From an uncultured Oscillibacter sp. (GTDB taxonomy: Bacteria; Bacillota; Clostridia; Oscillospirales; Oscillospiraceae), in assembly GCA_905200545.1 (NCBI GenBank), contig CAJKKQ010000014.1, forward strand, positions 1-64,000: 64,000 bases of DNA, read 5' to 3'. Position 1 is the first letter of the stretch. The number at the start of each line of letters is the position of its first letter. A program made the translations under genes and the position numbers. The notes under the pieces are model-generated. The model had not been told where the DNA came from. It did not search any database and was given only the letters and a program-made list of their open reading frames with translations. Below, one piece after another: positions 28,916 to 37,877 of the stretch.

Positions 28916-29785
28916 TTGACGGAGTTTTTCAAATGGTGCGATACCGCCACCCGGCAGGTGCGCTTTTTCTGGGACCGGAGCGACATCGCCGCAGAACTCA
29001 CTGCCCACTACGAAGACCATGTGAAGGACCTGGAGCGGATCGAGTTTGACCATGACCTGGCTCTGGAGCGTGCTTTGGAAGCCATGGGAGACGCAGAAGA
29101 GGTAGGCCGGGCACTGGACCGGGTCCACAAGCCCCTTCTGGGTTGGTTGTGGCTTGCAAGCAAGGTCATGGTCCCGGTCCTTGCGTTGGCTGCCTTCTTC
29201 GTTTTTGGCAGCAACATGAACTGGTTTTCCCGCTTTACCCATCCGGCGCCCCGGGACGGGCAGTATGAGGCTGACGGCTTCTTTCGCTTTTCTCCCGGCG
29301 ACTGGGAATGTGAACAGTCCGTCCGAGTCCTTACCGGAACGGGCGACTGTGTAGTGGAGCGCAGCGGCGACACCTGGTCGGTCCCCTACGCGGCAGTGTG
29401 GAAATGCGACTATCCCGGTGACAACGACACCGCGGGCTATACCCTCTACTGGACCACGGTGGCCCTGGCGCGGGACGACCAAAATCCCTTTGACTCTCCA
29501 CGCAGCGACTTTACGGAGGACCTGATCCTGACCGCTTCCGATGGGACCTATTACGACACCTACTACGACTATATCGGCACCGATGAAAACGGCAAAGTGA
29601 TCCGGGGTCCCGCCGACGGGCGCCTGGCTGTCAGCCAAACCGCTTCCGATCCCTTCCGAACGCTCTACTACATCTCCTTTACGGGCCCCACGCAGGATGA
29701 CCCGCCCGGCGCATGGTGCGAACTCTCCTACCCCTACGGCGAGCCATGGACCATCCACATCGACTGGGAGGAGGCGGCGTCATGA
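28916..29785 (+). CDS. Membrane protein with permease-prefix (DUF1700-like) N-terminus
   Basis: 289 residues, read from the TTG at 28916 because AAGGAGG ends 8 bases before it; an in-frame GTG at 28907 overlaps that site. The first 75 residues (TAHYEDHVKDLE, then AMGDAEEVGRALDRVH) form the helical permease-prefix module often encoded beside PadR regulators. A membrane helix follows at about residues 78-98, then a beta-rich extracellular domain of about 190 residues with no recognised family. It overlaps the next gene by 4 bases. Confidence 0.7.
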   Translation: MTEFFKWCDTATRQVRFFWDRSDIAAELTAHYEDHVKDLERIEFDHDLALERALEAMGDAEEVGRALDRVHKPLLGWLWLASKVMVPVLALAAFFVFGSNMNWFSRFTHPAPRDGQYEADGFFRFSPGDWECEQSVRVLTGTGDCVVERSGDTWSVPYAAVWKCDYPGDNDTAGYTLYWTTVALARDDQNPFDSPRSDFTEDLILTASDGTYYDTYYDYIGTDENGKVIRGPADGRLAVSQTASDPFRTLYYISFTGPTQDDPPGAWCELSYPYGEPWTIHIDWEEAAS

Positions 29786-30432
29786 AGATTCCCAGGCTCA
29801 ACCGAAAGCAAAAGTTCCTGCGCAACCTCCTGGTAACTGCAGTGCTGATCTTCTGCGTGGAGTGGCATGAGGGCTTCCCCGCCTGGCGGATGGAGACGGT
29901 GATGCGGCGGGCAGAGGACGCCTGGCTGCTGGAGCCCGTCACAAACCTCTGGTTTGAAGATGTGGACCGGTTCGGCCGTCCGGTGCTCTACGGGGAAAAC
30001 AACGGCCAGCTGATCTCCATAGTCTACAAAGACGGCTTTCTTGGGAACTATCTGGAGGATGTCACCTTGTACCAGCCGGGATTTCGGTATATCATGGATT
30101 ATCGGACGGAGGTCGACGGCGACTACGTCAGCCGCACCGCACAGGTGATCGGCTTTCTGGAGGACGCGGCGCGGATGGAACTGGAGTTGACCCCGAAAGA
30201 CACCCGCGGAACACAGGGTACGCTGACCCTGGAAGGAACCAAAATCAATGACCACTGCTTTGCTTTCGCCTCCACACCGGAGGAAACGCAAGCCGCCGGA
30301 ATCTTGTGGACCGAGGATCGCATCAGTTCCGGCGTACTGCGGATCTATGACAGCACCGGGATCTTGCAGGAAACACGTACATACGATACTCTGAATTTCT
30401 ATTTTGCCAATCAAAAAGGAGGGACAACATGA
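29782..30432 (+). CDS. Hypothetical membrane-anchored protein
   Basis: 216 residues. A basic N-terminus (KIPRLNRKQKFLRN) and a single membrane helix (about 15-30) precede an extracellular domain rich in beta strands. No family is recognised. ATGA overlaps join it to both the preceding membrane protein and the following PadR gene, so the three are one transcription and translation unit. A role in the same membrane process as its upstream neighbour is likely. Confidence 0.65.
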   Translation: MKIPRLNRKQKFLRNLLVTAVLIFCVEWHEGFPAWRMETVMRRAEDAWLLEPVTNLWFEDVDRFGRPVLYGENNGQLISIVYKDGFLGNYLEDVTLYQPGFRYIMDYRTEVDGDYVSRTAQVIGFLEDAARMELELTPKDTRGTQGTLTLEGTKINDHCFAFASTPEETQAAGILWTEDRISSGVLRIYDSTGILQETRTYDTLNFYFANQKGGTT

Positions 30433-30761
30433 AAATCGACAAGAGCCTCATCAGCGGCAGCACTACCCTTTTGATTCTGTCCCTGCTGAGCCGGGAGGAA
30501 CTATACGGATACCAGATGATTACGGAACTCTCCCGCCGCTCCGACCACACCTTTGAACTCAAGGAAGGTACCCTCTACCCCATTCTCCACGGCCTGGAAG
30601 CCGACGGACTGGTGACAGTCCGGGAAAAAGCGGCGGAGACGGGCCGGATGCGCAAATATTACCGCATCACCAAAAAGGGCCTGAAAATGCTGGAGGAGAA
30701 AAAAGCGGAATGGTCCTTCTTTGCCGAGAAGGTCAACGCCGTGATTTGCAGTACAGTGTAA
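30429..30761 (+). CDS. PadR family transcriptional regulator
   Basis: 110 residues forming a winged helix: LILSLLSREELYGYQMITELSRRSD, then FELKEGTLYPILHGLEADGLV and the wing GRMRKYYRITKKGLKML. This is the short PadR-s2 type, normally a repressor of its own operon. The start overlaps the previous gene by 4 bases. The probable operator is the palindrome at 28863-28883. The inducing signal is unknown. Confidence 0.92.
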   Translation: MKIDKSLISGSTTLLILSLLSREELYGYQMITELSRRSDHTFELKEGTLYPILHGLEADGLVTVREKAAETGRMRKYYRITKKGLKMLEEKKAEWSFFAEKVNAVICSTV

Positions 30762-30781
30762 AGGAAATTCACATCACATGA

Positions 30782-30819
30782 GGAAGCGTCCCTGGAGAGC
30801 TGGGGGCGCTTCCTTTTTT
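30782..30819 (+). terminator. Terminator of the PadR operon
   Basis: A stem of GGAAGCG-TCCC with GGGG-CGCTTCC (30782-30792 with about 30802-30813), followed by TTTTTT. Confidence 0.85.
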
Positions 30820-30842
30820 CCTCTTCTACCCGGAAAGAGGAC

Positions 30843-30892
30843 TTGACAGATTTATTCTATAATTGTAGAATATCAATATACTACAAACGTAG
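30843..30892 (+). promoter_or_regulatory. Promoter and two BlaI/MecI-like operator boxes
   Basis: -35 TTGACA (30843-30848), 17-base spacer, -10 TAGAAT (30866-30871). Box 1, TTCTA-N6-TAGAA (30855-30870), overlaps the -10. Box 2, CTAC-AAAC-GTAG (30881-30892), lies just downstream. Both have the TAC/GTA dyad form of BlaI/MecI sites. Confidence 0.7.
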
Positions 30893-30904
30893 AGGAGTGA
30901 TCCT

Positions 30905-31282
30905 GTGAAGCAGCCTATCCGCCGTCTGCCGGACGCTGAGCTGGAGGTGATGCAAGCTGTCTGGGCCTGTGAACCCCCCATTTTCCGCAAGGATCTGGAG
31001 GCCATTCTGGCCTCCACCCACCCTATGGCTGTCACCACCCTGCTGACCCTGCTGACCCGCCTGAGCGAAAAGGGCTTTATCTCCATCGAAAAAGACGGCC
31101 GCCGGAGCCGGTATGTCCCCCTGGTGACCCGGCAGGACTATCTGGCCGCCCAGAGCAGCACCTTCTTTCACAAGCTCTGTGGGGGAAATCTGTCCACCTT
31201 TGCCGCCGCCCTGTGTGAGAGCGGCCTGAGCCGGGAGGAGCTGGAGGAGTTGCGGGACCTGCTGGAAAGGGACGCCCTATGA
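30905..31282 (+). CDS. BlaI/MecI/CopY family transcriptional repressor
   Basis: 125 residues; starts at GTG (30905) behind GAGGAGTGATCCT. The winged helix includes LPDAELEVMQAVWACEPPIFRKDLEA, TTLLTLLTRLSEKGFISIEKDGRRSRYVP, and the C-terminal dimerisation helix SREELEELRDLLE. Its gene overlaps that of the M56 peptidase by 4 bases, the usual repressor/sensor-protease pair. Two operator boxes sit at its own promoter, implying autoregulation relieved when the sensor activates proteolysis. Confidence 0.93.
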   Translation: MKQPIRRLPDAELEVMQAVWACEPPIFRKDLEAILASTHPMAVTTLLTLLTRLSEKGFISIEKDGRRSRYVPLVTRQDYLAAQSSTFFHKLCGGNLSTFAAALCESGLSREELEELRDLLERDAL

Positions 31283-33162
31283 GCCCGGAAACGCTGATAC
31301 GGGGCTTTTTTGCCCTGTTGCTCTCCGGCGCCCTGGCGCTGGGGCTTTACTCCCGGGATGAACGGGAATCCCAGACGGATTCACACCTGCGCTACGCCCC
31401 CATCTTCCCTGCCATGCTGCTGCCTTTCTTCTTTGCTGCGGTGCTGCTGGGCTACCCCGTCCTGCAGTATTCTGACACCATTCAGAAGAAATTTCTCTCC
31501 CTGTCCTTTTCCATCTTCCTTCATATCAGTATCTACTACCTGCTTTTGATGGCACTGCTGCCCCTGCTGCGCCGGACCCTCCGTGCCCGCAGCTGCGCGC
31601 TTCTCTGGCTGCTGCCAAATTACCTCTATCTGACCCTGCAAAGCCCCATGCAACTCTCCCGCCCGCTCTGGGCACTCTCTGTACCGGACCGGGCTTTGAG
31701 AATCTTCTGTATGCTCTGGTTTGCGGGGGCCTTTGCCGTCCTGGGGTGGAACCTGCTCTCCCACCTGCTCTTTCGCCGGAGGATTCTGAGAGCCGCCCGG
31801 CCTGTCACGGACCCGGAAATCCTGTCTCTCTGGGAATCGGAGCAGAAATCCGCCGGGTTCAAAAAAGCGGGCTACCGCCTGGTGGTCTCCCCCCAGGTCC
31901 GCACCCCCCTGTCCATCGGCTTTTTCCTCCCATCTGTCCGGGTGGTGCTGCCGAAGCAATCTTATGCCCCCGATGACCTGTCCCTGATCTTCCGCCACGA
32001 GCTGGTGCACATCGGGCGACAGGACTGCTGGAACAAATTCTTTCTGGCATTCTGTACCGCTGTCTGCTGGTTCAACCCCCTGATGTGGCTGGCCATGCGC
32101 CGCAGCGCCGACGATCTGGAGCTTAGCTGTGACGAAGCCGTGCTGCGGGACGCCGCTCCGGAGACCCGCCAAGAGTACGCCCGTCTGCTGCTGCAGACTG
32201 CCGGAGACGAGCGGGGCTTCACCACCTGCCTGTCCGCCTCTGCCAATTCTCTGCGCTACCGGCTGTGCAATGTGGTCAAGCCCCGCAGCCGCAGCCGCGG
32301 CATCGGGGTGATGAGCCTGATCTTTTTTCTCCTGATCATCAGCTGTGGGTATGTGACCATCGCCTACGGCTCCGGCACCGGAGAAACATACATCTTCTCT
32401 TCTCAGGATGCCGCGGCGTTTGACCTCACCGGCACCAGTCTCAAAATCGACGGCAAATACAGTTCCCACGATTGCGCTGATCCGGAGGCGCTGAATCGCT
32501 ATCTTTCCTCCCTGCAATTCCAGGAGATTGCAGGAAACTTTACCTTCTCCACCGAGAAACAGGAGCTGGCCCTCACCTACCGCACACCAAGCGGTACCCG
32601 CTGGGTCAATCTCAGTGAGCACGCACTGTCGGTCGCCAACTCCGGCGCGGGGAAAACCACATGTCTCACTGCCTCCCCGGTGGATTGGGACTATATCGCC
32701 TCCATCTTCACCGCTGAGCCCATGGAAGTACCGCAGCTGATGGTATTCCTGCAAAGCAGCGACACTGAGAATTTCGGCTGGTGGGATTATGCCGTCACCC
32801 GGGTCCTCTCCTGCACCTCGGACGGAGTCCCCCTGGGGGCACCCAAAGTCATGCACGGAGGCTCCGGCAGTCTGGGCGGTTATGATCTCACCGGCGTGCG
32901 GCTATACTTCCTGCCCCCAGGGTACTACCCGGAGGATCCTATGGAGATAGGCGGAGCCCTGACCCCCTCTGCCTGCACCATTCAGATCTCCGACTGGGAG
33001 CGTACGCAGTTTGATACCCTCTCCGCGGAGGCTGCGGAGGATGCCCTGGTACTGCCTCCGCCCCCGTACGGCGCCCATTACACCGTGGATGCCACCCTGG
33101 AAGTGGGAAACACCATCTACGAGATGCGCTACTTCTTCGATATCGAACCGTCGGAAACATAG
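31279..33162 (+). CDS. BlaR1-like M56 family sensor metallopeptidase
   Basis: 627 residues. Several membrane helices fill about residues 1-150, then the zinc motif HELVH (His240, Glu241, His244) in FRHELVHIGRQDCWN and a following ADDLELSCDEAVLR with the third ligand. A last membrane helix near residue 350 leads to an extracellular domain of about 260 residues. That domain lacks a recognisable penicillin-binding STxK motif, so it may sense something other than beta-lactams. It is coupled to the BlaI-type repressor. Confidence 0.88.
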   Translation: MSPETLIRGFFALLLSGALALGLYSRDERESQTDSHLRYAPIFPAMLLPFFFAAVLLGYPVLQYSDTIQKKFLSLSFSIFLHISIYYLLLMALLPLLRRTLRARSCALLWLLPNYLYLTLQSPMQLSRPLWALSVPDRALRIFCMLWFAGAFAVLGWNLLSHLLFRRRILRAARPVTDPEILSLWESEQKSAGFKKAGYRLVVSPQVRTPLSIGFFLPSVRVVLPKQSYAPDDLSLIFRHELVHIGRQDCWNKFFLAFCTAVCWFNPLMWLAMRRSADDLELSCDEAVLRDAAPETRQEYARLLLQTAGDERGFTTCLSASANSLRYRLCNVVKPRSRSRGIGVMSLIFFLLIISCGYVTIAYGSGTGETYIFSSQDAAAFDLTGTSLKIDGKYSSHDCADPEALNRYLSSLQFQEIAGNFTFSTEKQELALTYRTPSGTRWVNLSEHALSVANSGAGKTTCLTASPVDWDYIASIFTAEPMEVPQLMVFLQSSDTENFGWWDYAVTRVLSCTSDGVPLGAPKVMHGGSGSLGGYDLTGVRLYFLPPGYYPEDPMEIGGALTPSACTIQISDWERTQFDTLSAEAAEDALVLPPPPYGAHYTVDATLEVGNTIYEMRYFFDIEPSET

Positions 33163-33198
33163 AAAAAGCCGGATGGAATGATTCCATCCGGCTTTTTT
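33163..33198. terminator. Bidirectional terminator between the M56 gene and larA
   Basis: A 16-bp stem with a 3-base loop (33163-33178 with about 33182-33197), A-rich on one side and T-rich on the other. Confidence 0.92.
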
Positions 33199-33206
33199 GA
33201 TTTGCC

Positions 33207-34499
33207 TTACGCAAACTTGGGCAGGGTGTTGGCGCCGTGGGGCATCAGCGTAGCCCGCAGATCCTTGCCGCCGTTGAGCTCCCGGGACAGTGCCAGAGCC
33301 TCGTCCAGGGTCTTGACCACGTGGATCTTGGAGGTGCCGAAGTCGGCCTGATCCATACCGGTGACGGCAATCATATGATACTTCTCGGCGCTCTCGGCAA
33401 AGAGGTAGCCGATAAAAGCACCGATGGAGAAGTTCTCCCGCAGAGCCTTCTCCCGATCCAGCATGGTGGGATAACCGGCAATCTGCTGCTGCGTATCAGC
33501 ATTACCGAAGCCTTCCTCGGAGCGGGTCACCAGAATGATGGTTCCGCCGTCTTCCACCACCTCCAAAGCGTTGCAGAGGGTCTTGATGGTCTGGTAGAAG
33601 TTCAGATCCTTGGGGAAGCCGCCTGCGCTGGCGATGACCAGAGGGGTCTTCTCCTTGGCCGGCACGCCGTACATCCGATCCACCAGGTCGCAGGCCGCCC
33701 GGTGTGCGGTGACCCAGTTGCCGGCAAAGGCAGCAATGATCTGCTGATCGTCGTTGACCACCACGTTCACCAGGAAGGTGGGGTTGGCCATGGAACAGGC
33801 CTCCATCATGTCGGCGTGAACCGGGTTGGTCTCATTCATGTTGGCACTGCGGACATTGGGATTGGAGCCGCTGCCAATACCGGGGTTCAGGGCCAGGTTG
33901 TGGTTTTTCATAATGGTCTCCCGGCCGGCGATCCCTGGCAGGACGCTCTTGCGGCCACCGCCGAAGCCGGCCATGAAGTGGTACACCACACCGCCGGTGA
34001 GGATGATCTTGTCGCACGCCAGGGCACGCTTGTCCAGCCATACCGGGGTGCCCCGGGTGGTGGTTCCTACATAGGTGAGGTTGTCCTGGTCGGTGCACAC
34101 GTGATCCACCAGCTCGATCCGGTCATAAACCTCACGGGTCACCAAGCCCATGTGCTCCTCCGGCGTCTGGCGGCGGTGCGTGCCGGTGGCGGAGATAATC
34201 AGCATGTCCTCATCCCGGATGCCGGCGGACTCCAGCTCCGCGATCAGAATGGGAATATAGGTCTCCGGAGACTGCCAGCGGCGGGTGACGTCGGAGATGA
34301 CGATGCACACCTTGTCCCCGGCCTTCACCAGCTCCTTCAGCGGCGCGGAGTCGATGGGATGATCCAGGGCATAGCGGATGTGCTCCGCCGGCGTCCGCTG
34401 GGGCAGATCCAGCCGATTGGGCTCCAGCTCCGCCGCAATCAGCTCCGGGGGCAGATGAACCTCAAATTCCTCCGTTCCGCATTTCATAGGTTCTGCCAT
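33207..34499 (-). CDS. larA: LarA family nickel-pincer 2-hydroxyacid racemase (lactate racemase-like)
   Basis: 430 residues from the ATG at 34499. Asp70, Arg73, His108 (TGTHRR), His174 and Lys184 (HFMAGFGGGRK) and His200 fall at or within two positions of the Lactobacillus LarA residues that bind substrate and hold the nickel-pincer cofactor on lysine. This supports lactate or another 2-hydroxyacid racemase. The cofactor makers larB, larC and larE are not nearby. The ribosome site AAGGA is 14 bases from the ATG, so the start is slightly uncertain. Confidence 0.9.
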   Translation of the reverse strand: MAEPMKCGTEEFEVHLPPELIAAELEPNRLDLPQRTPAEHIRYALDHPIDSAPLKELVKAGDKVCIVISDVTRRWQSPETYIPILIAELESAGIRDEDMLIISATGTHRRQTPEEHMGLVTREVYDRIELVDHVCTDQDNLTYVGTTTRGTPVWLDKRALACDKIILTGGVVYHFMAGFGGGRKSVLPGIAGRETIMKNHNLALNPGIGSGSNPNVRSANMNETNPVHADMMEACSMANPTFLVNVVVNDDQQIIAAFAGNWVTAHRAACDLVDRMYGVPAKEKTPLVIASAGGFPKDLNFYQTIKTLCNALEVVEDGGTIILVTRSEEGFGNADTQQQIAGYPTMLDREKALRENFSIGAFIGYLFAESAEKYHMIAVTGMDQADFGTSKIHVVKTLDEALALSRELNGGKDLRATLMPHGANTLPKFA

Positions 34500-34558
34500 A
34501 TGGAAGATCACGTTCCTTTCCAAATACCACGCTTTGCGCGGCAGAATTTTCTCCCCAT

Positions 34559-34587
34559 AGTATAGCGCTCTCACGTCAAAAAGTCGA
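34559..34587 (-). promoter_or_regulatory. Probable larA promoter
   Basis: Minus strand -10 TATACT (34559-34564), 17-base spacer, -35 TCGACT (34582-34587, two mismatches). Confidence 0.45.
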
Positions 34588-34607
34588 GCATGTTTTCTGC
34601 AAATCCA

Positions 34608-34643
34608 CAAAAGACCCCGGACAGACAGAGGTCTGTCCGGGGT
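34608..34643 (-). terminator. Terminator of the PBP2/FHA-FtsW operon
   Basis: A perfect 13-bp stem (34614-34626 with 34631-34643) followed on the minus strand by CTTTTG, 18 bases after the PBP2 stop. Confidence 0.85.
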
Positions 34644-34661
34644 GCGCTTTTCCAATCGAAA

Positions 34662-36026
34662 TCAATATCCGTTGACCATGATATCCAGCACTTTTCCGGC
34701 CACGGTGCCAGCCACAGAGGAGCCGCCGCCGCCGTTTTCCACCAGCACCACAAAGGCGTAGGGAGTGTCTTCGTTGCGCAGGAACCCGGCGAACCAGGCA
34801 TGGGGCGTCTCGCCCTCCCCCACCTCCGCGGTACCGGACTTGGCACAGATGTCCATATTGGGGAAGCGGCCGGTTCCGTAGGTGCGTTCCACGTTCTCCG
34901 CCATCATATCCGCCATCTGGGCAGCAGTGTCGGAGGCGATCAACGTCCCGGTGTGACGGGTCAAATGGGGCAGGGACGGCAGGCCCAGAGAGCTCACGGT
35001 CTTTTCAATGAGATAGGGCTTGGCGGCCTTTCCGCCATTTGCAATCGCCCCCATGTACACCATCAGGGCACAGGGATTCACCTGATCCTTGCCCTGGCCC
35101 ACACCGGCCCAGCCCAACTGTCCGGCGGAGGCATCGTCAAAGGAGAATGTCCCCCGGGCGGTGGGCAGGCCATTGACGGAATAGCTGTCCGTCAAGCCGG
35201 CCTTCTCCGTGTACTTCTCCATCACATTGGCTCCCAGCTCCTCCGCCAGCTGAGCGAAGACCACATTGCAGGAATTAGCAAAAGCATCGTGGATGTCTTC
35301 CTGGCCGTGGGTACCGGAGCAGATGATGGTCTCATCGCCAATCTGTACCGAGCCCTCGCAGGTCCAGGTGCGGGAGAAAAGGTCCGGGATCTCCTCCATG
35401 GCCGCCGCCAGCGTCACCGTCTTGTAGACGGAGCCGGGGGTAAAGGAGGAGGACAGGAAACGGTTGAGATAAGCGCCCTCATAGCGCTCGTTGGTCTCGA
35501 TGTCCTCCGGCACGTTCAGCGGATCGTAGCTGGGGGCAGAGACCATACACAAAATCTCGCCGGTTTTATAATTGTATACCGCCACAGTTCCCGCATGGCC
35601 GTTCAGCGCCTGATAGGCCTCATAATTGTACCGGGCATCGATGGTAAGATAGAGGTCGTTGCCCCGCTCCGCCCCGAACGCACCATTGAGAAGATCGTAG
35701 CCTGTGAGCTTGTCGGCAAAGGCATTCAGGGCACCGGTGCCGATGTTGCCCTGCAGGTCTCCCACCGCGTGGAGGGTGGCCTTGCGGACGGTGGCGTCGC
35801 TGTAATAGGTGCGCTCCCCGTTCTCCACCGTGGAGAGAATGTCTCCGTCCCGATCCAGAACGGTGCCGCTGGCCAGGACGCCGTTGGTATAGAGGTGGCT
35901 GTTGAATGCCGAGGAGGCCCAGCTGCCCCCCTGGGTGAAATACTTCCACAAAAAGATGCCCATTCCCAGCGCCAGGGCCAGGGCCAGAGCCAGACAGACC
36001 ACGGCACGCCGCTCAATCTTCCGCAT
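34662..36026 (-). CDS. Class B penicillin-binding protein (PbpA/PBP2-like transpeptidase)
   Basis: 454 residues. An N-terminal membrane helix (about 8-28) anchors an extracellular transpeptidase. The active-site motifs are Ser199-Val-Tyr-Lys202 (TPGSVYK), Ser252-Cys-Asn254 and Lys396-Ser-Gly-Thr. The N-terminal pedestal is short, as in actinobacterial and clostridial PbpA. It cross-links peptidoglycan. Its start overlaps the end of the FHA-FtsW gene by 14 bases, the classic SEDS polymerase/class B PBP partnership. Confidence 0.93.
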   Translation of the reverse strand: MRKIERRAVVCLALALALALGMGIFLWKYFTQGGSWASSAFNSHLYTNGVLASGTVLDRDGDILSTVENGERTYYSDATVRKATLHAVGDLQGNIGTGALNAFADKLTGYDLLNGAFGAERGNDLYLTIDARYNYEAYQALNGHAGTVAVYNYKTGEILCMVSAPSYDPLNVPEDIETNERYEGAYLNRFLSSSFTPGSVYKTVTLAAAMEEIPDLFSRTWTCEGSVQIGDETIICSGTHGQEDIHDAFANSCNVVFAQLAEELGANVMEKYTEKAGLTDSYSVNGLPTARGTFSFDDASAGQLGWAGVGQGKDQVNPCALMVYMGAIANGGKAAKPYLIEKTVSSLGLPSLPHLTRHTGTLIASDTAAQMADMMAENVERTYGTGRFPNMDICAKSGTAEVGEGETPHAWFAGFLRNEDTPYAFVVLVENGGGGSSVAGTVAGKVLDIMVNGY

Positions 36027-37839
36027 GATCCGCCTCCTCTCTTTCCTCCATGCCGAAGGGATCCTCCACCGGGGCCGCCCGGCGGTGGGCCTCCTCCGTC
36101 AGCTGCCGCTGGGGCGCCCGCCGGATCGCGAAACTGGCATTCTCACGGGTATCCGTGGCCTTCAAAAATGCCAGCAGTCCCCAGGCAGACATCATGGCGG
36201 AGCCGCCGTTGGAGACAAAGGGGAAGGTCACGCCCGTCAGGGGCAGCAGATCCACGGAACCGAACACGTTTAGGCAGGTCTGGAACACCAGCAGCGAACC
36301 TGCAGCACAGGCGGCAATCGTATAGAAGCTGGATCTGCCCACCCGGATGGTTCGCACGGCAAAAAAGGCCAGCACAATGATGGAGGCCACCGCCAGTACG
36401 GCGATGATCAGCCCCCACTCCTCGCAGAGCATGCCGAAAACCAGATCCGTATCCGCTGCGGCCACCCGGTGGAGCCAGCCCTCCCCGGCTCCCATGCCCA
36501 AAAGGCCGCCGGAGGCGGCAGCGGACATGGTGCGGGTCTGCTGATAGCCGGTGGTGGAGGCTGCCTCCCAAGCATGGCCCCAGGTGGCAAAGCGGTCCAG
36601 AATGTAAGGCTTAAAGGTTACGATCAGCCCTGCGCCGAACACGGCCCCGCCGCAGATGAGAGACAGTGTCGCCCAGTCCCCGGACCGGAGGTAGGCGATC
36701 ACCAAAAACGTGATGAAGAAGATGGCCGCCGTGCCGAAATCGCTCATAATGCCCAGCAGCCCGATGCAAACGCCGGTGAGGACGATGAACAGCGTCAGAT
36801 TCCGGCGGCGGAAGAGCCGCTCCAGGGTGGCGGATCCGGCAAAGATATAGCAGATTTTGGCGATCTCTGAGGGCTGGAAGGACATCCCCCCCAGAGAGAT
36901 CCAGTTGACGGCGCCGTACTTGCGGTTGCCCACCACCAGGGTGATGCCCAGAAGCCCGATGGCCGCCGCCGCCATCAGCCAGCGGTAGCGCTGGACCCGG
37001 GAAAGATCCCGCAGGAAAATGCCCAGCACCAAAAACAGCCCCAATCCCAGCAAAATCGCCAAAAACTGCTTGAAAAGGCTCTCCTGGGCACTGGAAGCCG
37101 TCACCGACAGGGACAATGTGCACAGGAAAAAGGCGATGGTCTCCAACTCAAAGCCCACGCAGCGGGTTGCCCGCAGGGCCACAAAATACAGCCACATTAA
37201 AATGGTCAGTCCCAAAAAGGCCAGCGGGATGCCGACCGTTGCCTCGGAGCCCTCGGAGACAATCAGCTGCAGGCACGCCAAGACCTGGAACACCGTCAGC
37301 CACAAAAAGGAGGGCCAGATGGCAGCGGGACGCTCTGCCCGCCGGCGGGCCTCCAGCTCCTCCCGCTCCGCCACGGTCTGGGGCAGGAAGATCAGCGGTA
37401 CGCCGCCCAGGGTAATGGTGTCTCCCAGCTTCACGGGGGCGGAGCCATTCACCGGCTCTCCGTTGACCTGCGTGCCGCCTTTGGAGTCCAGGTCATAGAC
37501 CGTCCACTCCCCGCTCTCCCCCCGGCACAGTGCGGCGTGCTGACGGGAAATGCTGGGGTAATTCAAATAAATATCGGCGGACTTTCCCCGTCCGATGATA
37601 TTCTCCCAATGGGTCAGCAGCAGAGGCGTCCCGTTGGGCAGGCTCAGCTGCCCCCAGGTCTCCGGCGTATGGGGGATCCGCAGCAGTGAGCGCACCGCCC
37701 GCCACAGGATCATGACTGCCAAAACCGGAAACAAAAACCGCACGAAAGCGGTGTACCACTCCCCTGCCACGGGGTATGCCGCCAGCAGCGCCGTCACCTG
37801 ATTCAAAAGCGCCTGCAGCGGCATTGTGGTTCCATCCAC
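36013..37839 (-). CDS. FtsW/RodA/SpoVE-family SEDS protein with N-terminal FHA domain
   Basis: 608 residues from the GTG at 37839, with AAAGGAGG 8 bases upstream. One membrane helix (about 32-50) precedes a cytoplasmic FHA domain (about 65-155) with the phosphothreonine-binding Arg84 (GRGKSADI), Ser98-Arg-Gln-His101 and Asn126. Ten or so membrane helices follow, with NWISLGGMSFQPSEIAKI and FPFVSNGGSAMMSAWG, the SEDS signatures. It should polymerise glycan strands with the adjacent PBP and be recruited or tuned by a Ser/Thr kinase. Confidence 0.93.
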   Translation of the reverse strand: MDGTTMPLQALLNQVTALLAAYPVAGEWYTAFVRFLFPVLAVMILWRAVRSLLRIPHTPETWGQLSLPNGTPLLLTHWENIIGRGKSADIYLNYPSISRQHAALCRGESGEWTVYDLDSKGGTQVNGEPVNGSAPVKLGDTITLGGVPLIFLPQTVAEREELEARRRAERPAAIWPSFLWLTVFQVLACLQLIVSEGSEATVGIPLAFLGLTILMWLYFVALRATRCVGFELETIAFFLCTLSLSVTASSAQESLFKQFLAILLGLGLFLVLGIFLRDLSRVQRYRWLMAAAAIGLLGITLVVGNRKYGAVNWISLGGMSFQPSEIAKICYIFAGSATLERLFRRRNLTLFIVLTGVCIGLLGIMSDFGTAAIFFITFLVIAYLRSGDWATLSLICGGAVFGAGLIVTFKPYILDRFATWGHAWEAASTTGYQQTRTMSAAASGGLLGMGAGEGWLHRVAAADTDLVFGMLCEEWGLIIAVLAVASIIVLAFFAVRTIRVGRSSFYTIAACAAGSLLVFQTCLNVFGSVDLLPLTGVTFPFVSNGGSAMMSAWGLLAFLKATDTRENASFAIRRAPQRQLTEEAHRRAAPVEDPFGMEEREEADHAED

Positions 37840-37877
37840 GCGCTCCGCCTCCTTTCATTTTTTCAAAAAGTACATGT

